NCBI GenBank assembly: GCA_947471745.1
Contig: CANJKZ010000768.1
Coordinates: 1,193,501 to 1,257,500, forward strand
DNA from: Closterium sp. Naga37s-1
Taxonomy: Eukaryota > Streptophyta > Zygnematophyceae > Desmidiales > Closteriaceae
Direction of reading: 5' to 3'
DNA: 64,000 nt
How positions within the stretch are numbered: the stretch's first letter is position 1; every line of letters starts with the position of its first letter. Below, in pieces: positions 1 through 8,817 of this stretch. The translations under genes and the position numbers were made by a program. The notes beneath the pieces were generated by a model. It ran no database searches and was not told the DNA's origin. It saw nothing but the letters and a program-made list of their open reading frames with translations.

Positions 1-868
1 CGTTGGAGGAGGCGAGGCGTCAGCGGGACGCGAGGCGAATCAGGCGATGGAAAGATGCATCGTAACCGTCGTCGTTGCGAATGCCGCTTTCGTCGCTGAG
101 CCCATAAAACTGACGCCGAGTCATCGCCATCACGAGACGACTCCCATTGCCCGCATGTCTAGTCGGTGCAGCGCGGTTCATGCGACTTGCGCGACAAGCC
201 AGGCGTCGCAGAAAAGCACTGAGTCGGAGGGTAACACCGAGACCAACGGATATCTCTCGAGCGGCTCGACCGGATGTATCCATGAAACGAGATTCGCGTT
301 TGCTGGTGGTTAAATAACGACAGCGCTAACTACCTCACAAATCAACGTTCCATCGACCCCCCCGTTCTTGAATCTTCATGTCTCTGTAAGGATTCCTCGT
401 CCCCGTACCAGAAATTCGCGCCAGGTATTTGAAAACAGAGCTGCAGAGACGGTTAAAAGACATTCCTTGTGTCTAACGACACGCAGCAGCCGCGTCGCGC
501 CCAACACCATCGCTTGGAACCAGAGAACCTGTCTACCCACAAACTACAAGCCAGTACGGCGAATCGCAGCAGGCAAGAGCTTGTCGGTATTACCTAGCAG
601 TTGTCGCCTAACCACTAACGCAAGAGGATTGACGAGGGAGAAACAGCAAGCCTGTGTCTTCTCAATCCTAATAATCGTGGCTGGGATTGGAAGTCCCTTG
701 GTGTTCCGTGGATGCTCGCGGAAACGGTTATTGCATCCCACCCGCGCATGTGCGAAGACTGGAGAAGCTGCACGAAAAAGCTTTGTAACCATGCCAGACT
801 TTGATTTTTGTAATCGCCTCGTTTCGCCAAACAGGGGCAATAGTTCAAGGGATAATGGGAATGGTAAC
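1..868. other. unassigned sequence left of element C
   Basis: I recognise no protein family, RNA gene or repeat here. Short open frames exist on both strands but have no family-like motifs. A 257-codon frame starting at 368 runs on through the C and B LTRs and is not credible. The stretch ends with GTAAC just before the C-type LTR. It could be the inside of an older, decayed element or unique DNA. Confidence 0.4.
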
Positions 869-1019
869 TATAATGAATACGAATTCATTACTATAGAGGC
901 TGCTCCTAGCGAGGACAACCCCGAGCACTTCGCGTCAGTTTCGAGGTTCGGCCTACACTTCGGCCCGAACCACTCCCGAGTCGCCCCGCACCAATCGCGA
1001 CACTTCCAACACATCCACG
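869..1019 (+). repeat. element C 5' LTR, left part (split by B)
   Basis: This matches the first half of the LTR at 13943-14214 almost base for base, starting at the palindrome TAATGAAT/ATTCATTA. The match stops at CCACG (1015-1019), where element B begins, and resumes at 9886. The uninterrupted copy at 13943-14214 shows the empty site. The first bases read TATAAT instead of TGTAAT. Confidence 0.85.
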
Positions 1020-1161
1020 TGTCAGAGATAGTAGGCAGAAAGTTAGAACACGAAAGAGTGATTGCACTAGTAAGCAGGGCAGTACATATAGCAAACCCTA
1101 ATCGAGCTGTACTCACTATAGAGTACCCCACTGCAGACTAGACAAATAACACATTCTGACA
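1020..1161 (-). repeat. element B 3' LTR
   Basis: This 142-bp LTR differs from its partner at 9744-9885 at about seven positions, all transitions. It contains a telobox-like CAAACCCTAATC and the GTACCCCACTGCAG core seen in other LTRs of this window. The polypurine tract of the minus-strand element lies just to the right (CACCCCCATA, 1162-1171). Confidence 0.85.
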
Positions 1162-1578
1162 CACCCCCATAGGCACAGTGGGGTATAATCAGCACAGCAT
1201 GCAGTCATAAAATAGTTCACAAGCACAAGTAAAGCTAGAGGTAGTCACAGAGGACAAGTGAGGAGGAGGAGGGACTGTCAGAGGAGATGGGAGGCGACGG
1301 CGGAAGCTGCAGACACACAGGAGCGGCTGGCTCCGTGGCTATCGAAGCAATGGCCCGGACTACAGGAGTAACTGGCTCCGCGGCTACGCCGAGCGGCTGG
1401 AGCAACTGACCCACGGGCGACTGGCGACTACCGGAGATTGTAGCCTCCGGACTACTGGTGCTGCTGGCGACACAACTGCTACCTCCGCGCAACCTCCGCC
1501 AACTGCCCCACACCCCTTTCACACACCCCCTACTGCACCCCTAGCTCCACTTCCATAGCACCCCCCTAGCGCCACGCC
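1162..1578 (-). other. element B interior, 3' part (non-coding)
   Basis: This is the interior of B between its 3' LTR and the insertion point of A. It matches, inverted, the interior 3' end of element L (about 44060-44496). No retrotransposon protein motif is visible in any frame. The last five bases (ACGCC, 1574-1578) are the left target-site duplication of A. Confidence 0.75.
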
Positions 1579-1706
1579 TGAGAAGAAACGAGGAAAATGA
1601 GAATGACTAAGTGAAAGTTGGGTACAAGAAGCAAACCCTAGAAAACTGTACCCCATATGTGCTACCCCACTATAGCCTACAGTAGCTATGTCATACAAAT
1701 CTGACA
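1579..1706 (-). repeat. element A 3' LTR
   Basis: 128 bp, apparently identical to 8685-8812. It carries the telobox-like AAACCCTAG and the core GGGTAGCACATATGGGGTAC (coding strand) shared with other LTRs here. At 128 bp it is very short, so U3, R and U5 signals must be compact. Confidence 0.95.
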
Positions 1707-1716
1707 CACCCCCATA
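1707..1716 (-). promoter_or_regulatory. element A polypurine tract
   Basis: On the coding strand TATGGGGGTG directly precedes the LTR start TGTCAG. This is the usual place and composition of the plus-strand DNA primer of LTR retrotransposons. The same TATGGGGGTG precedes the 3' LTRs of A2, D, H and L, and a TATGGGCGTG variant precedes that of G. Confidence 0.8.
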
Positions 1717-1920
1717 GGCAAAGTGGGGGAGAACAAGGGGTCACAAGACCAGTCAAGCAAAGCAAAGCAAAGCAAGCTCAGGGTGGATCACAAAGTCACC
1801 ACACATTCCGAGCACAAGTTCAAGGCCACAAGGCCAGTTCACAAGCAGGAGTACACATATATATAAAAAAGGCTAGACAAGCAAGAGCAGGTATATATAT
1901 ATGTAACAGTACAAGCAAGG

Positions 1921-4900
1921 TCAAGAGGTGAGCAAGTGAGGCAAGGTAGGCACAAGGCCCAGCTGAGTACAGAAGCGCTGATGGTCACAAGGCGCAAGTG
2001 CCTTGGTGAAGATATCAGCAGTGTTGGCCTCAGAGGCCACGTACGCAAGACGCAGCTGACCACGCTGCTGCAGCTCACGAGCAAGAAAGTAGCGGAGAGC
2101 AATGTGCTTCGTTCTGTGCTCCAGTCGCTGCTCCCGACACAAGGCCAGCATGGCCTTGTTGTCTACGTACAGCACTGGAGGAGAACGAGGCAACTCTCCG
2201 AGGTCAGTCAGCAGGTAGGTGAGCCAGCGAAGCTCCTGTGCAGCCATGGCTCCTGCGTAGATCTCAGCCTCACAACTGGAGCCGAGAACAGAAGACGAGC
2301 GAGTAGCCCGCCACGAAACAGAGCCGGAACCAAGGCTGAAGGTGTAACCCTGTGACGACCGCTGCGTAGCCTGGTCGTCAGCCCAAGAAGCGTCTGCGTG
2401 CCCAGTAAGGACCACTGGACTCTGCCCTCCAAGCACAAGCCCCATGCCCGACGTACTGCACAAGTAGCGCAACACCCTCTTCGCTGCAGCCATGTGCTCC
2501 GGTCTGTGTCTCCCAGGAGCAACATAGCGTGCAAGAATGCTAAGAGGGTATGCAAGGTCAGGTCGTGTGCAGGTCATCAGGTACATGAGGCAGCCAACAA
2601 GCTCTGGGTACGGGCCACTCGACTCTACGGACTCATCCGAAGGCAGAGCTGAGAGCGAGTGGCGAGTAGGCAGAGGAGTGGCCTGAGGCGAGGAGTACGT
2701 GAAGCCGAAGCGCTGAAGGACCTGCTGCACCATGTGTGACTGAGTTAGGGTAATGGTGCGGCGTGCTCTGTCCCGAGTGATCTGCAAGCCAAGGTAGCTG
2801 CGCAGTTCACCCAGGTCAGTGCACGTGTGTCTCTTCTGCAGCTCGGACTTCACGTGGGCTAGTCCTGCAGTGTCAGCTGTGGCAAAGACCAAGTCGTCGA
2901 CGTACACGAGGATGTAGAACGGCGGCAAAGAAGTGTCGGTGCGCAGAAACTGCGACGGGTCGGCAGTAGAGGGAGCAAACCCAAGAGCCGCAAGTGTAGT
3001 CCTCAGTGTGTCGTGCCACTCACGCGGTGCCTGGCGGAGACCGTAGACTGGCCGTCGTAGGCTCCACTGGGTGCCAGGAGGAAAAGACCCAGTGAAGCCA
3101 GGTGGGCGACGCAGCCAGATCTCCTCGTGCAGGCTGCCCTGCAAGAAAGCAGTGCTGAAGTCAAGAGAGTGTAGCTCGTAGTCACGGTGAGCAGCTACGT
3201 GCAGCAGTACCCGAAGAGTGGTCATCTTCGGGGTGGGAGAGAAGGTCTGAAAGTAGTCAACTCCCTGCCGCTGACTGAAGCCACGAGCCACGTAACGCGC
3301 CTTGAAGACAGGCGGAGAACCCGGCGGTCGCTTCACCCTGAAAATCCACATGCCACTGACGATGTTCGCCCCAGGAGGGGGAACAGCGTCAACGTAGGTG
3401 CCTGTGGACTTCCAGGAAGCCATCTCTGCGTCCATAGCTGCCTGCCACTGAGAGGAGTAGGGACCCTCTATCGCCTCCGCGTAAGAGCGCGGAGTCGGGA
3501 TGTCAAGTGCATCCGGGTCTCCCTCAAGGGTAAGCAGTACGGACACGAGATGAGGTGAAGCAGCGGCCAAGCACTGGAACTCCTCCTGCCTGTCCTCAAG
3601 GACGTCCGTGCCAAGGGCACACTCACCCCCGACGGACGGAGGACAGACAGACTCAGACTCAGCAACAAGACTGGCGACGTAGTCTAGGCGACAGCGAGCA
3701 ACAAAGTCGACGAGCTCAGCAACTAGGGCAGACGCAGCAGTGGACTCAAAGGAAGGGTCAGTGACAACAGTAGCAAGGAGACGCGTGACAGTAGGACTGG
3801 CAGCGCGGAGAGAGTCCGACTCCGGGTCGGCAAGAGCAGGAAGAGAAGACTCAGGAGGAGAAGGCAAAGGGGCACGCAGAGGAGCAGTGGACGGACGCAG
3901 AGACATCCGGTGCGTGCCAGGGACAGGAGGAGGACGCTGACGCGAACCGCGACCACTAGTGCGAGCAGCACGGACAGGCGACGCAGGGCGAGACGCAGGC
4001 TCACGACGCTCAGCAAGACCTCCAGTAGGACCAGCGTAGGGAGACGGAGCAGGCAGTGGGGAGGCCGGCTGTAACTGTAACTGCGACGGGACAGGCTGTG
4101 GACACTCTAAGGGAGGAGGAGGACCAGTAGAAGGCGGGAGACCAAGAACCTGCTGAAGGAGCGGAACGAAGTACAGTCGAGGCCGCGTGGCGACTCCAGA
4201 CACAGGAGGGACAGCACCAGCACCCCCAGTGGCAGCACCAGCACCAGTAGCAGCTCCAGCTCCAGAACCCCCAGCAGCACCTGTTGTACCCCCAGCAGGA
4301 CCGCCTCCAGGACCGACAGCAGTAGCCTCCGCGCCAACACCCGCAGCAACTCCAGCTCCAGAAGTACCCGCAGGTCCAGCAGCTCCATTACTCCCAGTAC
4401 GAGCACCTCCGGGACCCGTGGCACCAGCTCCCTCAGCAGCCACAGAACCTCCAGTACCCGCAGCACCTCCAGCTCCAGCAGCTCCAGCAGCTCGCCTCCA
4501 GCGCCGGGCAAACCACTCACGCAGCTCCTGGGGAGAGAGTGGCTCTCGGCGAGAGGGAGCACCCGGTGAACCGCCAGGCACAGCACCACCAGGCGTAGCA
4601 CCCCCAGGCTCAGCACCTCCAGGCGTAGTACCCCCAGGCTCAGCACCCCCAGACGCAGCACCCCCAGGCTCAGCACCTCCAGGCGTAGTACCCCCAGGCT
4701 CAGCACCCCCAGTCGTAGTACCCCCAGACTCAGCACCCCCAGGCTCAGCACCCCCAGGCTCAGCACCCCCAGGCGTAGCACCCACACGCTCAGCACCCCC
4801 AGAGTCAGCACCCCCAGGCTCAGCACCCTCAGCAGCACCAGAGTCACCAGCGACCTCGACAGGCTCAACAGCGTCTACCTGGGACACACCTGAAGGGGCA

Positions 4901-7890
4901 GGACCCTGAGGGGGGAGGGGGTCTACCGGGGGGGGACCTGGTACAAGGAAGAGCGATGGCGGGGGGAGGGACGGAGTGCGGTAGGGGAAGAGGCGGTAGT
5001 AGGGGACCGACTCGTCGAACGTGACGTCCTGGGAGGACAGAACACGGCGAGAGGTCGGGTGGTAGAACTGCCACCCTGGGGCGTCAGGGGGGAAACCCAG
5101 GAAGACGCAAGGAGCAGCACGAGGGGACAGCTTGTCCGCAGACAAGTCGCGGACAAACGCCCGAGATCCCCAGACACGGAACGCAGACGCATCGCCAACC
5201 TTCCCCGTCCACAGCAAAGCTGGGGAGGTCTCCGGCATGGAGACCCTGGGCTGAAGGTTGATCTGATGCGCCGCGTACCGAACCGCAAACGGCCACAGAA
5301 AATGGGGGGCAGCCGCATGCATCATGGACGTACGGGCGACGTCCATGACCATGCCAATGCGGCGCTCAGCAATCCCATTTTGCTGTGGAGAGTCCGGAAG
5401 CGTGAAGGTCTGGCGGATGCCTCGTGCACGACAGTAGGCTCGCAGAAGGCCAGAGGAGAACTCTCCGCCTCTGTCAAAGTGCAGACGCAGAACAGGAAAG
5501 TCCGAGCCAAAGCTCCGCCTGAGCTGGAGACGAGCTGCGCGGATCCAGTCGATCAACACCTCAGTGACATCACCCTTGCTGCGCAAGGGGAAGACTGTGG
5601 TGTAACGCGAGTAGTCGTCAACCACCAGCAGGAAGTAGCGCTCGTGACCCTGTCCACGGACGCGGGCCGGGCCCCACACGTCCATGTGAAGCGTCTGCAG
5701 CGGGGCCTCTGTCGGAGGAAACTGGGAGGAGTGAGGGGTAGCCCGCTGCCGTCCCTCGACACAGGGGACGCAGGTAGGGCCTGGCCCCGGAGGAAGGGGA
5801 GGGAGGGACCGGGGAAGACCAGAGACAAGGACACGGGAGGCCATGCTCCGGAGACGAAGCAGGGAGGGGTGGCCAAGGCGGTGGTGCCAGAGGAGAGTCT
5901 CGTGAGACAGGAGGCGACACGAGCAGGGGGCAGACTCAGGACCAGACCTGGACGCTGCAGCAAACACCTGACCCGACGCAGCTACCTGACCAGACGCAGG
6001 GACTGGAGGAGACGCAGTGGTCAGTGTGTACAGGCTCGACCCTGGCCGACGTGTAAACGTGGCCAGGTGGCGGCCTGTCCGAGCGTCCGTGCAGTGGGTC
6101 ACCCGCTGACTCGCAGGAGTGAACTGGTGAACCCCCGCATCCTGTAGGTCAGCACCACTCACCAAGTTCGTAGAGAACGAGGGGAGGTAGAGACCAGACA
6201 GGGTGCCAGAGGGGGCCGCCGGACACGGGAGGACAGTGGAGAAGTGAGCAGGGACAGGACCCTCAGAGGGGTCTGCCAGGGAGACCGCAACTGGCCGGCC
6301 AAGCGGCGTGAGTGTGGTGCGGTCTCGAAAGAAGGAGCGAGAAGCCCCCGAGTCAAGTGTGAAGGTGTGGGAGGCCGAAGCCGACGCAGAACCTGAGAGA
6401 GCAGACTCACCAGCACCTGAGGGAGCAGACGCACCTAGAGCAGCAGCCTCGCTAGCACCTAGAGCAGCAGCCTCACCAGTACCTAGAGCAACAGTCTCAA
6501 TGCCCGGGTCGGGCGGAAAACACCGGTAACAGTCACCCTCATCACTAATAGTCACAGTATACACGGCAGCAAGAATAGCATCAAAGTCAAGGTCAAAGAC
6601 AGCTACACCCGCCCTAGACAGCTCACCCCAGCGGGGGATCTCAGTGGCCTCAGGGAACTGGTGACGCCAAGCGTCCGTGAGGCGGCCAAAGCAGCGCTGG
6701 GTGGAGTGCGCACCCCCGCACTGCTCACCCGCGCGGTCGCCGGTGCGCAGGACGTAGGTGCACGGACCAGCACCCCCACCCCTCTGGCGTGCAGTGTACC
6801 ACTCACGGAGCTGCTGAGGGGAGGGGACGTCACGAGTGCGTTGCTGCTGCTGCTGCTGCTGGCGCTGACCACCACCGGAGCTGACCCTCTGCGCAGCGCC
6901 ACCCCGACCAGCTCCACCTCCTCCGCCGCCTCCTCCTCCACCGCCGCCACCTCCGCTCCCTCCGCCACCGCCGCTGCCTCCTGCGCCTCCACTGCCGCCA
7001 CCGACACCTCCACCCCCGCCACCACTCCCACCGCCACCCCCACCTCCTCCACCACCTCCACCGCCGCCTCCACCGCCCCCGCTAGCTCCTCCAGCGCCCC
7101 TGCCCCCCTTGCCCCTGCCAGGGCGGCGTCTCCCGCTAGGGGTAGACGCTGCCCCAACCGACTCCAAACCAGCGAGGTCGGCCGCAGCAGCAGAGGCAAC
7201 AGAGGGCAAAAGAGGGGAGGGGGAACACCCCTCAAAGATGGGGGTGCGAGGGTCACCACGAGAGGCTCCTACAGCGACTATGCTCTTTTCTGCTGCTAGG
7301 AGGGCCTTCTCGAGGAGGTCAACGGTGAGAGTGGTGGGACAAACCGAGAGGAAGTGGTCCCTGACTACGCGAAGGGAGTCAGGGAGACGGGTGACTATGT
7401 AGTAGAGGGTGATGTACATGGGGGGGGGGTTCTTGGCGCAGAACTCAGCAGGAAGCGCAGCGCGGTAGCGAGTGTCACTAGAGCGGAGGTGCGTAATGAG
7501 GTCAGCGACTGTGGGAAAGGCAGCAAGGTCAGGGAAGAGGTACGGTAGCATGAGGCGGCTCAGTGCAGCAGTGGCAGGGGAGGAGTAGCGTGCAACTACA
7601 GCGTCGTACAAGGTCTGAGCACTCTTGTACTGGCTAAAGTGCGCACGCTCAGAGGTAGGGAGGTGGCGACGCACAGCAAGACGTGCAGCAGCATCGCGCG
7701 TGGCCCACTGTGAGCGAACGGTGGCGTCCGCATCAGCAGCGGGGGCAGGAGAGGCACCAGAAGTGAGGTCAAAGAGGGAGAGGCCGTCTGCTCTGTCGCA
7801 CTGTAAGAAAAGCTGCAGGTCATCTATCCAGACGTCAAAGTCAATGGCCCGACCCTCAGCGTCAAAAGCGAGGACACTAGGGGTAGCCAT
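1921..7890 (-). CDS. Ty1/copia gag-pol polyprotein (intact)
   Basis: One open frame of 1989 codons from an ATG shared with sister A2. Domains in order: Gag N-terminal half (about 1-230); a glycine-rich segment (about 265-340) and a short Gln run; the motif SPQQLREWY (about 356-367); an unusual zinc knuckle (Cys about 380, spacing C-x13-C-x3-H-x4-C); aspartic protease LDSGAS (about 512); the HHRLGH integrase zinc-binding region (about 667); an integrase core with Asp in HMDVWG (about 735), Asp in FDRGGEF (about 804) and Glu in QQNGIAERR (about 841); a disordered linker of GGAEP-type repeats (about 1000-1110) and a second SPQELREWF motif (about 1117); RT with YVDD (about 1661); and RNase H (GHADAS about 1830, DNKAM about 1908). 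All catalytic residues I could check are present. In this family the polyprotein is cleaved by its own protease and builds virus-like particles in which cDNA is made and then integrated. Confidence 0.95.
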   Translation of the reverse strand: MATPSVLAFDAEGRAIDFDVWIDDLQLFLQCDRADGLSLFDLTSGASPAPAADADATVRSQWATRDAAARLAVRRHLPTSERAHFSQYKSAQTLYDAVVARYSSPATAALSRLMLPYLFPDLAAFPTVADLITHLRSSDTRYRAALPAEFCAKNPPPMYITLYYIVTRLPDSLRVVRDHFLSVCPTTLTVDLLEKALLAAEKSIVAVGASRGDPRTPIFEGCSPSPLLPSVASAAAADLAGLESVGAASTPSGRRRPGRGKGGRGAGGASGGGGGGGGGGGGGGGGGGSGGGGGGVGGGSGGAGGSGGGGGSGGGGGGGGGGGGGGAGRGGAAQRVSSGGGQRQQQQQQQRTRDVPSPQQLREWYTARQRGGGAGPCTYVLRTGDRAGEQCGGAHSTQRCFGRLTDAWRHQFPEATEIPRWGELSRAGVAVFDLDFDAILAAVYTVTISDEGDCYRCFPPDPGIETVALGTGEAAALGASEAAALGASAPSGAGESALSGSASASASHTFTLDSGASRSFFRDRTTLTPLGRPVAVSLADPSEGPVPAHFSTVLPCPAAPSGTLSGLYLPSFSTNLVSGADLQDAGVHQFTPASQRVTHCTDARTGRHLATFTRRPGSSLYTLTTASPPVPASGQVAASGQVFAAASRSGPESAPCSCRLLSHETLLWHHRLGHPSLLRLRSMASRVLVSGLPRSLPPLPPGPGPTCVPCVEGRQRATPHSSQFPPTEAPLQTLHMDVWGPARVRGQGHERYFLLVVDDYSRYTTVFPLRSKGDVTEVLIDWIRAARLQLRRSFGSDFPVLRLHFDRGGEFSSGLLRAYCRARGIRQTFTLPDSPQQNGIAERRIGMVMDVARTSMMHAAAPHFLWPFAVRYAAHQINLQPRVSMPETSPALLWTGKVGDASAFRVWGSRAFVRDLSADKLSPRAAPCVFLGFPPDAPGWQFYHPTSRRVLSSQDVTFDESVPYYRLFPYRTPSLPPPSLFLVPGPPPVDPLPPQGPAPSGVSQVDAVEPVEVAGDSGAAEGAEPGGADSGGAERVGATPGGAEPGGAEPGGAESGGTTTGGAEPGGTTPGGAEPGGAASGGAEPGGTTPGGAEPGGATPGGAVPGGSPGAPSRREPLSPQELREWFARRWRRAAGAAGAGGAAGTGGSVAAEGAGATGPGGARTGSNGAAGPAGTSGAGVAAGVGAEATAVGPGGGPAGGTTGAAGGSGAGAATGAGAATGGAGAVPPVSGVATRPRLYFVPLLQQVLGLPPSTGPPPPLECPQPVPSQLQLQPASPLPAPSPYAGPTGGLAERREPASRPASPVRAARTSGRGSRQRPPPVPGTHRMSLRPSTAPLRAPLPSPPESSLPALADPESDSLRAASPTVTRLLATVVTDPSFESTAASALVAELVDFVARCRLDYVASLVAESESVCPPSVGGECALGTDVLEDRQEEFQCLAAASPHLVSVLLTLEGDPDALDIPTPRSYAEAIEGPYSSQWQAAMDAEMASWKSTGTYVDAVPPPGANIVSGMWIFRVKRPPGSPPVFKARYVARGFSQRQGVDYFQTFSPTPKMTTLRVLLHVAAHRDYELHSLDFSTAFLQGSLHEEIWLRRPPGFTGSFPPGTQWSLRRPVYGLRQAPREWHDTLRTTLAALGFAPSTADPSQFLRTDTSLPPFYILVYVDDLVFATADTAGLAHVKSELQKRHTCTDLGELRSYLGLQITRDRARRTITLTQSHMVQQVLQRFGFTYSSPQATPLPTRHSLSALPSDESVESSGPYPELVGCLMYLMTCTRPDLAYPLSILARYVAPGRHRPEHMAAAKRVLRYLCSTSGMGLVLGGQSPVVLTGHADASWADDQATQRSSQGYTFSLGSGSVSWRATRSSSVLGSSCEAEIYAGAMAAQELRWLTYLLTDLGELPRSPPVLYVDNKAMLALCREQRLEHRTKHIALRYFLARELQQRGQLRLAYVASEANTADIFTKALAPCDHQRFCTQLGLVPTLPHLLTS

Positions 7891-8684
7891 GACAGCAGTA
7901 GACTAGCAGTGCAAACAGTAGGGCGAGGGCAGTGCTGTGAGAGAGGCGCTGCTCTTACCGGACAGGGCGGTTCGGGCGGCTCGGCTGCAGGGCGGCTCGG
8001 CGGCTCGGCGGCTGGGCGGCTCGGCGGCGGGGCGGCTCGGCTGCTGGGCGGCTCGGCTGCGGACAAGGCGGCTCGGCGGCTGGGCTGCTGGGCGGCTCGG
8101 CTGCTGGGCGGCTCGGCTGCTGGGCGGCTCGGCGGCTGGGCGGCTTGGCTGCTGGGCGGCTCGGCGGGGCCGTTGAGAGGGCGGCGTCCGGGGCCGCTGG
8201 GAGGAGGCGGCGGGGCCGCAAAGGTAAGTGGCGGGGCCGCGGAGGTAGGTGGCGGGGCCGCACAGTGAGGTGGCGGGGCCGCGAAGGTAGGTGGCGAGGC
8301 CGCACAGGTAGGTGGCGGGGCCGCGGAGGTAGGTGGCGGGGCCGCACAGTGAGGTGGCGGGGCCGCGAAGGTAGGTGGCGGGGCCACACAGGTAGGTGGC
8401 GGGGCCGCACAGGTAGGTGGCGGGGCCGCGGAGGTAGGTGGCGGGGCCGCGGAGGTAGGTGGCGGGGCCGCACAGTGAGGTGGCGGGGCCGCGAAGGTAG
8501 GTGGCGGGGCCGCGGAGGTAGGTGGCGATGGGCGCGACGGGCGCGACGGGCGCGACGGGCGCGACGGGCCGAAAGGGCGGCGCGACTCGGGCCGGCGCAA
8601 AACGCGCTCCGGGCAGAAAAAAAAAAAAAATCCGTGGTGGTGGGCCCTAGGAATCGTTCCCACTAGGGAACCTGCTCGATACCA
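7891..8684 (-). other. element A 5' leader with GC-rich minisatellites
   Basis: The transcribed leader between the 5' LTR and the gag ATG has three tandem arrays: 8-16 bp units with GGCGGCTCGG (about 7970-8165), about fifteen 21-bp units with GGCGGGGCCGC (8212-8527), and five 9-bp GGGCGCGAC units (8527-8570). A run of A (about 8617-8630) follows. The same three arrays lie in the A2 leader at 14755-15350 with different copy numbers. Long open frames across the leader arise from these repeats and have no family similarity. Confidence 0.8.
8639..8684 (-). promoter_or_regulatory. element A primer-binding site, hairpin and GGGCCCACC box
   Basis: On the coding strand the LTR is followed at once by TGGTATCGAGCAGGTTCC. 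This resembles the plant initiator tRNA-Met complement (TGGTATCAGAGCC...) with two single-base gaps. A 6-bp hairpin overlaps its end (GTTCCC-TAGT-GGGAAC, 8656-8671), followed by GGGCCCACC (8639-8647). The arrangement recurs in A2, B, G and L, and partly in D and F. Confidence 0.7.
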
Positions 8685-8812
8685 TGAGAAGAAACGAGGA
8701 AAATGAGAATGACTAAGTGAAAGTTGGGTACAAGAAGCAAACCCTAGAAAACTGTACCCCATATGTGCTACCCCACTATAGCCTACAGTAGCTATGTCAT
8801 ACAAATCTGACA
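8685..8812 (-). repeat. element A 5' LTR
   Basis: 128 bp, apparently identical to the 3' LTR at 1579-1706. The promoter and transcript start should lie here. The right flank ACGCC (8813-8817) completes the target-site duplication. Confidence 0.95.
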
Positions 8813-8817
8813 ACGCC

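Larger units (their letters stand above)
1579..8812 (-). mobile_element. element A: intact Ty1/copia retrotransposon
   Basis: Complete 7.2 kb element on the minus strand. Its LTRs (1579-1706 and 8685-8812) are 128 bp and appear identical, running TGTCAG to TTCTCA on the coding strand. A perfect 5-bp duplication, ACGCC, flanks it (1574-1578, 8813-8817). It contains a primer-binding site, a repeat-rich leader of about 0.8 kb, one unbroken gag-pol frame and a polypurine tract. Identical LTRs and an open frame mean a very recent insertion. The empty target is visible in the related element L near 44060. A is the only copy in this window that looks able to move by itself and could serve broken relatives such as A2. 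Confidence 0.95.

Noticed and set aside
368..1141. 257-codon plus-strand open frame
   Set aside because: It crosses from unassigned sequence through the C LTR half into the B LTR, which are separate insertion units.
8212..8527. CRISPR-like array
   Set aside because: The 21-bp units are contiguous with no unique spacers. The array belongs to a retrotransposon leader and is shared by A2. The same holds for 22087-22380.
8639..8684. tRNA gene or tRNA fragment at the primer site
   Set aside because: The match is to the complement of the tRNA 3' end and lies next to an LTR. No cloverleaf can be formed.
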